A DNA stretch of 64,000 nt from Candidatus Butyricicoccus avistercoris (lineage in GTDB: Bacteria; Bacillota; Clostridia; Oscillospirales; Butyricicoccaceae): NCBI GenBank assembly GCA_019113005.1, contig DXIE01000049.1, forward strand, positions 32,621 to 96,620. Reading direction: 5' to 3'. This document shows positions 19,226 through 27,052 of the stretch, one piece after another; within the stretch, counting starts at the first letter, position 1; the number at the start of each line of letters is the position of its first letter. The position numbers and the translations under genes are program-made. The notes beneath the pieces were generated by a model. It ran no database searches. It saw only the letters and a list, made by a program, of their open reading frames with translations, and was not told the DNA's origin.

Positions 19226-19750
19226 TTATTCCTCATCATTAAATAGTATACCTTTTCTTTTTAATTCACTACAAATTCTGTCAAAAATCTCCTTAGAAGC
19301 ACATCTTATTTTATGCAGATGCACTCCATCTGTAAGTGCTGAAAGTGGTCTTGCCTCTGTTTTTTGGAGTTTTTTTAAGAATAAATCAGCATCAAATCGT
19401 GAATTGAGTTGTAAATTTGCACTTATTTCCCCATAAACCGCATGAGTGACTGTAACATCAATAATTTTTCCGCCAAAATCTAAAATAGTATATAGCTCAT
19501 CTTCAAGCATGTCATTTGTATGCAAACAAGCTATACAGCCTTCATAAAAATCATTTTGTGGCTGTATATTTAATATATAACCCCTTGGAGTGGCTTGAAC
19601 TTCCAATCCACTCGCTCTTATAAGGGCTATATCCCCTACTATTATTTGACGGCTTACATTACATTCTTTTGCAAGTTTACTTGCACTTACAGGCACAGGT
19701 GTATTATTTAAAATATATTTAATTTTTTCTCGTCTTTCACAGGCAATCAC
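19226..19750 (-). CDS. niaR: NiaR-type niacin-responsive repressor (HTH + 3H domain)
   Basis: The 174-residue protein has an N-terminal HTH (ASKLAKECNVSRQIIVGDIALIR) and a C-terminal 3H domain with the expected histidines in VTHAVYGEI and GVHLHKI. NiaR represses NAD-synthesis and niacin-uptake genes when niacin is present. The start is GTG at 19750 with GGAAGG upstream. It converges on birA and diverges from the glycosyltransferase gene; no NAD gene is adjacent. Confidence 0.87.
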   Translation of the reverse strand: MIACERREKIKYILNNTPVPVSASKLAKECNVSRQIIVGDIALIRASGLEVQATPRGYILNIQPQNDFYEGCIACLHTNDMLEDELYTILDFGGKIIDVTVTHAVYGEISANLQLNSRFDADLFLKKLQKTEARPLSALTDGVHLHKIRCASKEIFDRICSELKRKGILFNDEE

Positions 19751-19845
19751 TTTTTACCGCCTTCCTTCTTATTTTTTTGTTATTTTATCACACCATAATT
19801 TGTTTTACAAGTTACACACAGTTTACATAAAGTTAGGAGTTATTT

Positions 19846-20982
19846 ATGAAAGTAATGATTTTATCTGTAACTGCTGGTTTTGGCCATCATGCAACAGCCA
19901 AAGCAGCAGGTGATATGCTTGCAAGCCAAGGTGCTGAGGTTCGCACACTTGATGTTTACGAATATATAAACAGAGTAGTTAAAAGCACTATTGATAAAGG
20001 TTATTTATTCTCCTCAAAACACACAAAAGAGCTTTACAGACTTGTTTATGCTCTTGCAGAAAACCATGGCTCAAGCTACTTTACCACACCAATAAGTATA
20101 CTTAATATTGTAAATGCTCTTGGTGCATCTAAATTTGCCCGTATTATAACTGATTTTAACCCTGATGTACTTGTTTGTACCCATGTCTTTGCAGCACAGC
20201 TTATAAATGAAATCAAAAAACGTGGACTTCTTTCCACTCGCACAATAGGAATTATAACTGACTATACAATTCACCCTTATTGGGAAAATGTACCTTATAT
20301 AGACTATATCGTAACTGCAAGCGAACTTCTACATCATCGCTCTTTAAAACGTGGCATAACTGCCGACCGTTTACTTCATTTTGGTATACCAATTCACCCT
20401 AAATTCAGTAAACCTATTACCCGTGAAGATGCTTGCAAAGAACTTGGTATAGATGCTAATCGCCCAACTATACTTATGATGGGCGGTAGTATGGGCTATT
20501 CCAATCACAAAAAAATAATACAAAGCCTTTTAACCATAGGTATGGATTTTCAAATGCTTGTTGTTTGCGGAAATAACAAAAAACAATATAAAAATCTTAT
20601 TGAAACCCTTGATGAGTATAATGGCAAAGCCTCAATTTATCCTTATGGCTTTGTAACCAATGTAGAAGTTATGATGAGTGCATCAGATTGCATTATAACC
20701 AAACCAGGAGGACTTACCGTTTCTGAGGCACTTGCTAAAAATTTACCTATGATTTTAGTAAATCCTATACCAGGACATGAAGAACGCAATGTTGAGTTTT
20801 TGCTAAATAATGGCATTTCTTTATATGTAACAAAGACTTTCCCTGTTGATGAAGCTGTATATCATCTATTTAACAGCCCTGCAAGACTTGAAAGCATAAG
20901 AAAAACCATGCGTGAAGTGGCTCACCCTAATGCCACCAAACAGCTTTGTGATTTTATTATGCAAATGCCATCTGAAAATTAA
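19846..20982 (+). CDS. UgtP/MGDG-synthase-like glycosyltransferase
   Basis: The 378-residue protein begins MKVMILSVTAGFGHHATAKA, the nucleotide-sugar/lipid-side motif of the MGDG-synthase family, and has the GT28-type C-terminal motifs MMGGSMG near 208, PYGFV near 262 and TKPGGLTVSEALA near 285. Relatives transfer glucose or galactose to diacylglycerol at the membrane, making glycolipids and the anchors for lipoteichoic acid. An LtaS-like enzyme is encoded at 47.7 kb, so a link to wall polymer anchoring is possible but inferred. Confidence 0.85.
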   Translation: MKVMILSVTAGFGHHATAKAAGDMLASQGAEVRTLDVYEYINRVVKSTIDKGYLFSSKHTKELYRLVYALAENHGSSYFTTPISILNIVNALGASKFARIITDFNPDVLVCTHVFAAQLINEIKKRGLLSTRTIGIITDYTIHPYWENVPYIDYIVTASELLHHRSLKRGITADRLLHFGIPIHPKFSKPITREDACKELGIDANRPTILMMGGSMGYSNHKKIIQSLLTIGMDFQMLVVCGNNKKQYKNLIETLDEYNGKASIYPYGFVTNVEVMMSASDCIITKPGGLTVSEALAKNLPMILVNPIPGHEERNVEFLLNNGISLYVTKTFPVDEAVYHLFNSPARLESIRKTMREVAHPNATKQLCDFIMQMPSEN

Positions 20983-20987
20983 ATACT

Positions 20988-21019
20988 AAAGGCGAGCTTT
21001 TTAAAAGCCCGCCTTTTTT
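20988..21019 (+). terminator. Terminator after the glycosyltransferase gene
   Basis: AAAGGCG pairs with CGCCTTT, with inner GCTTTTTAAAAGC pairing and a T run behind it; it can also serve the convergent 3D-protein gene. Confidence 0.8.
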
Positions 21020-21022
21020 ATA

Positions 21023-21685
21023 TTACTTATTCATTAAATAAACATTAGCATTTGCCACGCCTAAAGAATAACAACGGTCATGGTCACTTAAATAAATATC
21101 AATTTTATTTTGCTTGATAGCTCCGCCAGTATCCTCAGCGATAAATGAACCAAAGCCCTCAATAAAAACTTCACTTCCAAGTGGGATAACCTTTGGGTCT
21201 ACTGCGATTGTGCGACCTTCTGTACACTTAGTACCTGTTGCTGTGTTATCACCATAACCACCACTGCACTGCTCACAAGCACAATAGAATGTAAGCTTAA
21301 AGTTACCTAAAGCTGTACCATTTGCTGTAATAGAATCATTTGCAGCGTATGTTTCAGAATAAGCAACTACACGCTCATAATTAGGGATATATGGGTTTGC
21401 TGCCTGAATAGCTTCTTGCTCCTCTGCGAGTTTTGCAGCCTCAATAGCTGCCTGACGAGCTGCAAGCTCCTCACGAGCACGAACCATTTCTTCTGTTGTG
21501 CGAACTAAACCAATAGCAACTTGTTCATTGGATGAAATCATGCCGATAGAAGCTACTGATGTATCTGATGCAGGAATATTGCTTGAGATAGTAGCATCAT
21601 GTGCGGAAGCTGAATTAATGCTTATTGCTGCACACAATGCAATAGCTGGTAGACTAAGCAGACTTTTCATCTTCTTGAAATGCAT
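21023..21685 (-). CDS. Secreted 3D-domain (MltA-like) cell-wall protein
   Basis: The 220-residue protein has a signal peptide (MHFKKMKSLLSLPAIALCAA, cleavage near ASA-HD), an Ala/Glu-rich coiled-coil of about 25-30 residues (EEMVRAREELAARQAA), and a C-terminal 3D domain. The three conserved aspartates are in TIAVDPKVIPLG, AEDTGG and IDIYLSD, and LTFYCACEQCSG precedes them. 3D domains share the lytic transglycosylase MltA fold and occur in Rpf/YuiC-like wall enzymes. It is probably exported and acts on peptidoglycan during growth or germination. It has a near-consensus promoter at 21803. Confidence 0.87.
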   Translation of the reverse strand: MHFKKMKSLLSLPAIALCAAISINSASAHDATISSNIPASDTSVASIGMISSNEQVAIGLVRTTEEMVRAREELAARQAAIEAAKLAEEQEAIQAANPYIPNYERVVAYSETYAANDSITANGTALGNFKLTFYCACEQCSGGYGDNTATGTKCTEGRTIAVDPKVIPLGSEVFIEGFGSFIAEDTGGAIKQNKIDIYLSDHDRCYSLGVANANVYLMNK

Positions 21686-21758
21686 AAAATAAACTCCTAG
21701 TTAAATATAGATTTCGCTCACAAGCGATATAGGCACTTGCCTTTTAAAAAAATCCTTT

Positions 21759-21793
21759 GCGGTGTTACCAAACTGTTTTTTGTTTGTTACCGC
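21759..21793 (-). promoter_or_regulatory. Hairpin with U-run in the leader of the 3D-protein mRNA
   Basis: In the transcript GCGGT pairs with ACCGC, with AAAC/GTTT inside and a GGTAACA motif on both sides; GGATTTTTTT follows. This looks like an attenuator about 75 bases before the start codon. Two further small hairpins (AGGC/GCCT and TCGCT/AGCGA) follow. Confidence 0.45.
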
Positions 21794-21802
21794 TTTGTAA
21801 TC

Positions 21803-21831
21803 ATCATACGCAAGTCAGCTCTCTTTGTCAA
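21803..21831 (-). promoter_or_regulatory. Near-consensus promoter for the 3D-protein gene
   Basis: On the reverse strand TTGACA (21826-21831) and TATGAT (21803-21808) are 17 bp apart, giving a leader of about 110 bases. Confidence 0.8.
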
Positions 21832-21937
21832 ACAATTTCCCGAAAAAAATTTATTTTCTGATTTCTTTTTGTTATATTCATTTTATATATTACTTTTTGT
21901 ATTCATTATTTCCCGTATTTTTTAATAAAAATATTAT

Positions 21938-21965
21938 TTGTAATTTAATTCTGATATGTTATAAT
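21938..21965 (+). promoter_or_regulatory. Promoter for the small membrane-peptide gene
   Basis: TTGTAA (21938-21943) and TATAAT (21960-21965) are 16 bp apart, with TGT as an extended -10. Transcription would begin near 21972, exactly at ATTGTCTTA, which pairs with TAAGACAAT at 22101-22109. Confidence 0.65.
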
Positions 21966-22016
21966 AAATCTATTGTCTTACTTCTTCCAAAATAATTGGA
22001 AGGAAGTGAAACCTGT

Positions 22017-22103
22017 TTGGAAGCTATCTCTACATTCTTATCTTCTGTTATGGCAGGTATCATATCTTATTATATCTGCAAATGGTTTGACAGTAAGTTT
22101 TAA
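22017..22103 (+). CDS. 28-residue membrane peptide, candidate type I toxin
   Basis: A TTG at 22017 opens a 28-codon frame encoding a short hydrophobic helix that includes MAGIISYYICKWFD and ends DSKF. It has the shape of type I toxins and of short orphan membrane peptides in Clostridia: one membrane span followed by a charged tail. A GGAAGGAAG ribosome site lies about 8-12 bases upstream, but it is held in a hairpin (CTTCTTCCAA with TTGGAAGGAAG), so translation should be hindered in the full-length mRNA. The mRNA 5' end (21972-21980) can also pair with 22101-22109. A terminator follows at 22146 and an antisense promoter at 22215. Toxicity is an inference; no homologue could be searched. Confidence 0.6.
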   Translation: MEAISTFLSSVMAGIISYYICKWFDSKF

Positions 22104-22109
22104 GACAAT

Positions 22110-22207
22110 CAGCCTAAAATTTGTCTTTTGAAATAAAAGACAAATCCCCCATGTACTGCAACTACATGGGGGACTTTTTCCAGTTTGGAAGTATTATTAC
22201 ATTCATC
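22110..22207 (-). ncRNA. Candidate antisense RNA (antitoxin) to the small membrane-peptide mRNA
   Basis: The promoter at 22215-22243 (reverse strand) would start a transcript near 22207 that runs through both terminator hairpins and towards the 3' end of the peptide gene. The 3' end is uncertain: the reverse-strand U-rich stretches after 22146 or after the hairpin ending at 22120 are candidates. This tail-to-tail overlap is the layout of txpA/RatA and bsrG/SR4. Confidence 0.45.
22120..22180 (+). terminator. Double hairpin terminator after the small peptide gene
   Basis: TTTGTCTTTT (22120-22129) pairs with AAAAGACAAA (22135-22144). Then CCCCCATGTA (22146-22155) pairs with TACATGGGGG (22163-22172), followed by ACTTTTTCC. 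Confidence 0.85.
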
Positions 22208-22214
22208 TGACGTA

Positions 22215-22243
22215 ATAATAGCATATAACACTCTTTATTTCAA
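22215..22243 (-). promoter_or_regulatory. Antisense promoter downstream of the small peptide gene
   Basis: On the reverse strand TTGAAA (22238-22243) and TATTAT (22215-22220) are exactly 17 bp apart, and TGC before the -10 makes it an extended -10. It points back at the peptide gene; no protein-coding frame lies downstream on that strand before it. Confidence 0.7.
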
Positions 22244-22320
22244 GTATACTATATAATTTTTAATTTTATACTTAATATATTTTATCGCTGTACAAATAAT
22301 TTTAGTTATGCTACAATTGT

Positions 22321-22477
22321 TATAATTGTTTATCGGATTGTGGATATGCCCACTTTTATTATTTTGAAGATACGGAAGACCTGACGGTGCTTTTAAACCG
22401 GTACTTCCTTAACTGGAGTTTTCCAGATATAAAAAACATTTATTTTGATTTTAGTAAAGGAAAGTGATATCGATATT
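22321..22477 (+). promoter_or_regulatory. Promoter and structured leader of the RNase J gene
   Basis: A TATAAT at 22321-22326 has no clear -35. The next 150 bases can form three hairpins in a row: GTGG/CCAC (22340-22353), GGAAG-ACC with GGT-A-CTTCC (22374-22408) and CTGGA/TCCAG (22413-22426). I do not recognise a riboswitch class. Confidence 0.4.
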
Positions 22478-24136
22478 ATGAGAGAAAAACTGAAGATTAT
22501 TCCGCTTGGTGGTCTTGATGAAATCGGTAAAAACATGACTCTTATTGAGTTTGGTAACGATATCATCGTTATTGACTGTGGTTTAGCGTTTCCTGATGAT
22601 GATATGCTTGGTGTTGACCTTGTAATACCAGATACAACATATCTTAAACGTAATATAAGGAAACTGCGTGGTTATCTTATCACCCATGGACATGAAGACC
22701 ATATCGGTGGTCTGCCTTATGTACTTCGTGAAATGAATGCCCCTGTTTATGGTACTCGTCTTACCTGTGGCATGATTGAAGCAAAACTAACAGAACACCG
22801 TATGCCTTCTAAAGTTCGTTTTAATCGTGTTAAAGCTGGTGATACAGTAAAACTCGGCTGTTTTACTGTTGAGTTTATCCACACAAACCACTCCATTGCA
22901 GATGCAGTTGCTTTAGCTATTCGCACTCCGCTTGGTACTATCATTCACACAGGTGACTTTAAAGTTGACCTTACACCTGCTTATGGCGATATGATAGACC
23001 TTGCTCGTTTTGGCGAACTCGGTAAAGAAGGCGTTCTTGCTCTTATGAGCGACTCCACTAATGTTGAGCGTGCAGGCTATACACCATCAGAACAAACCGT
23101 TGGTGCAGGTCTTGAAAACTTCTTTAAAAACTGCCGTGAAAGAATTATTATTGCAACCTTTGCATCTAATGTATCACGTTTGCAGCAGATACTAGATATA
23201 GCTGCAAAATATGGCAGAAAAGTAGCTGTTTGTGGTCGAAGCATGGAGAAAATTATAACTGTTGCTGGTGAGCTTGGTTATCTGCAAGATAAAGGCAAGG
23301 TTTTAATTGATATGTCAGAAATACACCGCTACCCAAGAGAACAGATTGTTATTGTATCTACTGGTTCTCAAGGTGAAACTATGTCTGCTCTTTACCGCAT
23401 GGCATATAATAGTCATAAACAAGTTGACGTTGTAGCTGGTGACCGTATTCTCATTGCTGCCTCTGCTATCCCAGGGAACGAGAAAGCTGTAAATAATATG
23501 ATAAATGAGCTTTATAAAAAGGGTGCAGAAGTTATTTATGACCGTAATGCAGCACTTCATGTTTCAGGTCATGCTTGCCAAGAGGAGCAAAAGCTAATGC
23601 TCGCATTATGTAAGCCTAAATATTTTATTCCTGTACATGGTGAGCATCGTATGCTTTGTATGCATGCTCAAATCGCTCAGAAAATGGGTATGCCTAAACG
23701 CAATACTATTGTCGGTGAAATCGGACGACCTATCGAAATTGGTGAACGCTCAATTCGTCTCGGAAACCCTGTACCATCGGGCAGAGTGCTTGTTGATGGT
23801 CTTGGTATAGGTGATGTAGGCTCGGCTGTGCTGCGTGACAGAAAGCATTTGTCTGAAGATGGTCTGTTAGTTGTTGTTATGACCATTGACTCAACTTCTA
23901 GAGTTGTTATTGCAGGGCCAGATATTGTTTCTCGTGGTTTTGTATATGTTAAGGAAGCTGAACCACTTATGGAAGAACTTAGAAACACTTGTCAAATAGC
24001 ACTTGACCGCTGTCTTGATGAAGGTGTTCGTGATTGGAACGGCATTAAACTTGCTGTTAAGGGTGCATTAAGTGATTATCTATTTAAGAAAACTAAACGC
24101 AGTCCTATGATTTTACCAATTATAATGGAAATATAA
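22478..24136 (+). CDS. rnj: Ribonuclease J
   Basis: This 552-residue metallo-beta-lactamase/beta-CASP ribonuclease has the zinc motif THGHEDHIGG near 65-74, HTGDFKVD near 158, MSDSTN near 185 and the C-terminal VHGEHRML near 387. RNase J has both endonuclease and 5'-3' exonuclease activity and leads mRNA decay and rRNA processing in Firmicutes. I chose ATG 22478 (MREKLKIIPLGG) because the AAAGGAAAG site lies upstream of it; a TTG eleven codons earlier overlaps that site. A bidirectional terminator follows. Confidence 0.95.
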   Translation: MREKLKIIPLGGLDEIGKNMTLIEFGNDIIVIDCGLAFPDDDMLGVDLVIPDTTYLKRNIRKLRGYLITHGHEDHIGGLPYVLREMNAPVYGTRLTCGMIEAKLTEHRMPSKVRFNRVKAGDTVKLGCFTVEFIHTNHSIADAVALAIRTPLGTIIHTGDFKVDLTPAYGDMIDLARFGELGKEGVLALMSDSTNVERAGYTPSEQTVGAGLENFFKNCRERIIIATFASNVSRLQQILDIAAKYGRKVAVCGRSMEKIITVAGELGYLQDKGKVLIDMSEIHRYPREQIVIVSTGSQGETMSALYRMAYNSHKQVDVVAGDRILIAASAIPGNEKAVNNMINELYKKGAEVIYDRNAALHVSGHACQEEQKLMLALCKPKYFIPVHGEHRMLCMHAQIAQKMGMPKRNTIVGEIGRPIEIGERSIRLGNPVPSGRVLVDGLGIGDVGSAVLRDRKHLSEDGLLVVVMTIDSTSRVVIAGPDIVSRGFVYVKEAEPLMEELRNTCQIALDRCLDEGVRDWNGIKLAVKGALSDYLFKKTKRSPMILPIIMEI

Positions 24137-24167
24137 AAAAACGCATTGCTTACGCAATGCGTTTTTG
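24137..24167. terminator. Bidirectional terminator between rnj and the AIM24 gene
   Basis: ACGCATTGC (24141-24149) pairs with GCAATGCGT (24154-24162), flanked by A and T runs on either side. Confidence 0.88.
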
Positions 24168-24170
24168 CTT

Positions 24171-24944
24171 TTATACTGGACCTCTTGTAACAGGTGCAAG
24201 CCATACTTTGCCTGTACCACGATACACATTTACTAAACCTTCGCCAGAGGCTGCTGAACCAATAAGTGTTTTACCAGAACGCTCAACTGTAAAGTCAAGT
24301 GTACCACTCCAAGCGATTGCCATATTACCATCAATTTTTAATACATCATTTTGAAGTGTAATCTCTATGAGTTCTTCCTTTGGCACTGGAGATTCTAAGC
24401 AAAGTGTACCCATTCCCTGAATACCTAAATTAAATAAGCCTTCTCCACCTGCAACCGCAGATGATAAGTTAGAACGCATAACCGCCTTATGTTTTAGACT
24501 TGACTCACATGCAAGAAATAGTCCATCATCTAAAACAATACTTCCATTCCACTGGCTCATATCCACAAGTAATATATGCTTATATGTAGGCTCAAGCACT
24601 AAAGTACCATTTCCGACATATTCTGGTTTGATTGCTGATTCACCAGTTACCTGTCCACGCAGTGCTTTTCCAAAGAAATCACCAACACCCTTAATTCCTG
24701 TTGTCGCATTTACATCTCCGACCATCCACTGCATAGCACCAGCTTGTAGTGTAATACCTTGTGCTTTGCTCATATCGCATATAACCTGACGTTTACGCAC
24801 ATTCATTTCATTGCAGAAGAAAGCGGTTTGTGCCTCATGTGGCATAACACTTAAATCCCTCTGATACTCAACAACTGCAAACGGACCAAGCTGACTTAAA
24901 ATTTTAATGTCATCATTGTTTGTGAAGTTTTGAATCTGGTACAT
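24171..24944 (-). CDS. AIM24/TIGR00266-family protein
   Basis: The 257-residue protein is a beta-strand-rich AIM24 family member (YQIQNF at the start, LQAGAMQWMVGDV near 90, GKALRGQVTGESAI near 110, FLACESSLKH and GEGLFNL later, RGTGKVWLAPV at the end). Family members are cytosolic with a double beta-barrel-like fold, and their biochemical role is unknown; the yeast namesake is mitochondrial. No signal peptide or membrane helix is seen. It is a single-gene unit between rnj and padR. Confidence 0.82.
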   Translation of the reverse strand: MYQIQNFTNNDDIKILSQLGPFAVVEYQRDLSVMPHEAQTAFFCNEMNVRKRQVICDMSKAQGITLQAGAMQWMVGDVNATTGIKGVGDFFGKALRGQVTGESAIKPEYVGNGTLVLEPTYKHILLVDMSQWNGSIVLDDGLFLACESSLKHKAVMRSNLSSAVAGGEGLFNLGIQGMGTLCLESPVPKEELIEITLQNDVLKIDGNMAIAWSGTLDFTVERSGKTLIGSAASGEGLVNVYRGTGKVWLAPVTRGPV

Positions 24945-25040
24945 TTAGCACCCTCCATTCATAAATAAATTTCATCGCTATTTTTTATCTGATAGCGTAA
25001 TAATATTTTACCACATATATTATATGCTTTAAAGAGATAT

Positions 25041-25580
25041 TTAATCTTCTTTACACATATCTATACATTCCTTGAGCCAGTTGCAAGTGCTTTCTTCACG
25101 TCTTATAGCACCTAAAAGCACCAAATAATCACTAAATTCATATGTTCCCTTTTGCGGAACTTCGCCAAATTCTGACTGATTTTTCTTTAAATGTTCAAGT
25201 CTAATCTGGTGCTGTTTTAACTGGTCCTCTAGAATATAAATTTGACGCTCTGGACTAAGTGCAGAAGAATAAAAAAGCTGCAAACGAAATTCTTCTTTAG
25301 GTGTTGCTTTCATTTTATGGGTTTGGCTAAGCCAATTCATAAAATCCTTTCTGCCAAGCTCGGTTATTGAATATAATTTTTTCTCAAGTACACTTCCCGA
25401 AATCTCAACTGTATAAGTTACCATACCTTCTTCGGTAAGTCTTTTAAGCTCTGGGTAAATTTGGCTATGTTTAACCGACCAAAATTCTGCTAAAGCACCT
25501 TCAAAAAGCTTCATAAGCTCATAGCCTGTCATATCCTGTTTATTTAACATACCCAAAAGAGCATACTTTAAAGTTCTCAT
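25041..25580 (-). CDS. PadR-family transcriptional regulator
   Basis: The 179-residue protein has the PadR winged helix at residues about 5-75 (LKYALLGMLNKQDMTGYEL, then SQIYPELKRLTEEGMV) and a helical C-terminal dimerisation domain (residues about 85-175). PadR proteins usually repress a neighbouring efflux or detoxification gene until a ligand binds. Here it faces an MFS transporter and a flavin oxidoreductase, and a canonical ATGT-N8-ACAT operator is present at 25720-25749. It is therefore the likely repressor of the operon starting at 25801. Confidence 0.9.
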   Translation of the reverse strand: MRTLKYALLGMLNKQDMTGYELMKLFEGALAEFWSVKHSQIYPELKRLTEEGMVTYTVEISGSVLEKKLYSITELGRKDFMNWLSQTHKMKATPKEEFRLQLFYSSALSPERQIYILEDQLKQHQIRLEHLKKNQSEFGEVPQKGTYEFSDYLVLLGAIRREESTCNWLKECIDMCKED

Positions 25581-25719
25581 AACGTCCCCGTTTCTATTTT
25601 AAAGCGATAAAGTTTGATGTACCTTAAATTATATTATAACAATGCTTGTTTTACAATAGTATAGTTAATTTTATTATATTTTGCTATAAAATTTTATGCA
25701 CCTCACCAAATATGTAATA

Positions 25720-25764
25720 TTATAACATGTAGTTATTGACATGTTATAATTAACCTGTTATTAT
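25720..25764 (+). promoter_or_regulatory. PadR operator overlapping the promoter of the MFS/oxidoreductase operon
   Basis: TTATAACATGT (25720-25730) and ACATGTTATAA (25739-25749) form a perfect 11-bp inverted repeat with an 8-bp spacer, matching the ATGT-N8-ACAT pattern of PadR sites. The promoter TTGACA (25736-25741), 17 bp, TATTAT (25759-25764) overlaps it, so a bound repressor would block the polymerase. Confidence 0.8.
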
Positions 25765-25800
25765 TTCATTGTCAAATTTATAACGAACGGAGAAATAAGT

Positions 25801-27033
25801 ATGAACCTAACCAAAAAACGCTGGCTAATTCTAGCTGTTTGCTGCATAGCAAACCTATGTCTTGGCTCAATCTACACATGGAGTGTTTTTGCAACTCCTA
25901 TGGCAGAACATTTATCTAATATCACTGGTCAAACTATGACCTCTGCAAACCTTGCTATTGTCTACACCATAGCTAACTCTGTTGGCCCTATCACCATGAT
26001 TTCTGGTGGTTGGTTTAATGACAAATTCGGTCCTAAAAAGGTTATTTTTGTCGGTGGACTTATGTTCGGTTTAGGCATGGTGCTTTCTGGCTTTGCTACA
26101 AGTGTAACTCACCTTATTATTTCATATGGTCTTATCTTTGGCCTTGGTCTTGGTATGGCTTACGGTGCAACTATTAGCAGCTGTGTAAAGTTCTTTCCAG
26201 ACAAACGTGGTCTTATCGGTGGTTTAACCACAGCAGCTTACGGTCTTAGCTCGGTAATTTTACCTCCTGTTGTAGCTGTACTGGTTGATAGCTTTGATGT
26301 TACTAAGGCATTTATTATTGTAGGCATTTTATTTATTATACTTATGACTATTTCAGCATTTTTTGTTGAACAATGTCCACAAGGCTTTATTCCTGAAGGC
26401 TGGACACCTCCACAAATTAAATCTGGTGCATCTAATAATGATAAAGATTGGAAAGGTATGCTTTCAAGCCCTATCTTTTATGTTATGATGATGCTTTTAT
26501 GTTGTGGTGCATTCTCTGGCATGATGTACACTTCTCAGGCACGTTCTGTTGCTGAAAATATGATTGGTATGACCGCACTTGCTGCCAGTACCGCTGTTTC
26601 TGTTATCTCTTTATTTAATGTATTCGGTAGACTTCTAGCAGGTTTTATGTCAGATAAAATCGGTCGTGCTCAAACTTTAGCTCTATCTTGTGCATTATGC
26701 ATTGTTGGTATGTTCTCACTCTATATATCTGGTCAAGGCGATGTTACTACCTTCTATATTGGTTCTGCAATCCTTGGTCTGTGTTTTGGTGCATTTATGG
26801 GTGTATTCCCAGGGTTTACTGCTGACCAATTCGGTGCAAAAAATAACAGTGTAAACTTTGGTATTATGTTTATTGGTTTTGCCGTTGCAGGTTACTTTGG
26901 TCCTACAATTATGGCAAGCACAGCAAACGACCCTAAACCTTATGCTAACGCTTTCTTAATCGCTGCTGCATTAAATGCTATTGGTATTGTGTTAACTTTT
27001 GTATATCGTGCTATGAAGAAAAAAACAAACTAA
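25801..27033 (+). CDS. MFS transporter, OFA (oxalate/formate antiporter-like) family
   Basis: This 410-residue protein has twelve predicted membrane helices and the OFA family's first-helix signature (CCIANLCLGSIYTWSVF), the MFS loop motif GWFNDKFGPKK near 72-82 and GRLLAGFMSDKIGRAQ near 279. Family members move small organic anions across the membrane, but the substrate here is unknown. It is the first gene of a two-gene operon: the oxidoreductase starts 19 bp later. A PadR operator controls it. Confidence 0.87.
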   Translation: MNLTKKRWLILAVCCIANLCLGSIYTWSVFATPMAEHLSNITGQTMTSANLAIVYTIANSVGPITMISGGWFNDKFGPKKVIFVGGLMFGLGMVLSGFATSVTHLIISYGLIFGLGLGMAYGATISSCVKFFPDKRGLIGGLTTAAYGLSSVILPPVVAVLVDSFDVTKAFIIVGILFIILMTISAFFVEQCPQGFIPEGWTPPQIKSGASNNDKDWKGMLSSPIFYVMMMLLCCGAFSGMMYTSQARSVAENMIGMTALAASTAVSVISLFNVFGRLLAGFMSDKIGRAQTLALSCALCIVGMFSLYISGQGDVTTFYIGSAILGLCFGAFMGVFPGFTADQFGAKNNSVNFGIMFIGFAVAGYFGPTIMASTANDPKPYANAFLIAAALNAIGIVLTFVYRAMKKKTN

Positions 27034-27052
27034 AATAGAAAGGATTTTTAAA

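Noticed and set aside
21686..21800. c-di-AMP (ydaO) riboswitch upstream of the 3D protein
   Set aside because: The order and size of the hairpins do not match the class, and the characteristic conserved cores are missing; kept only as an attenuator-like leader.
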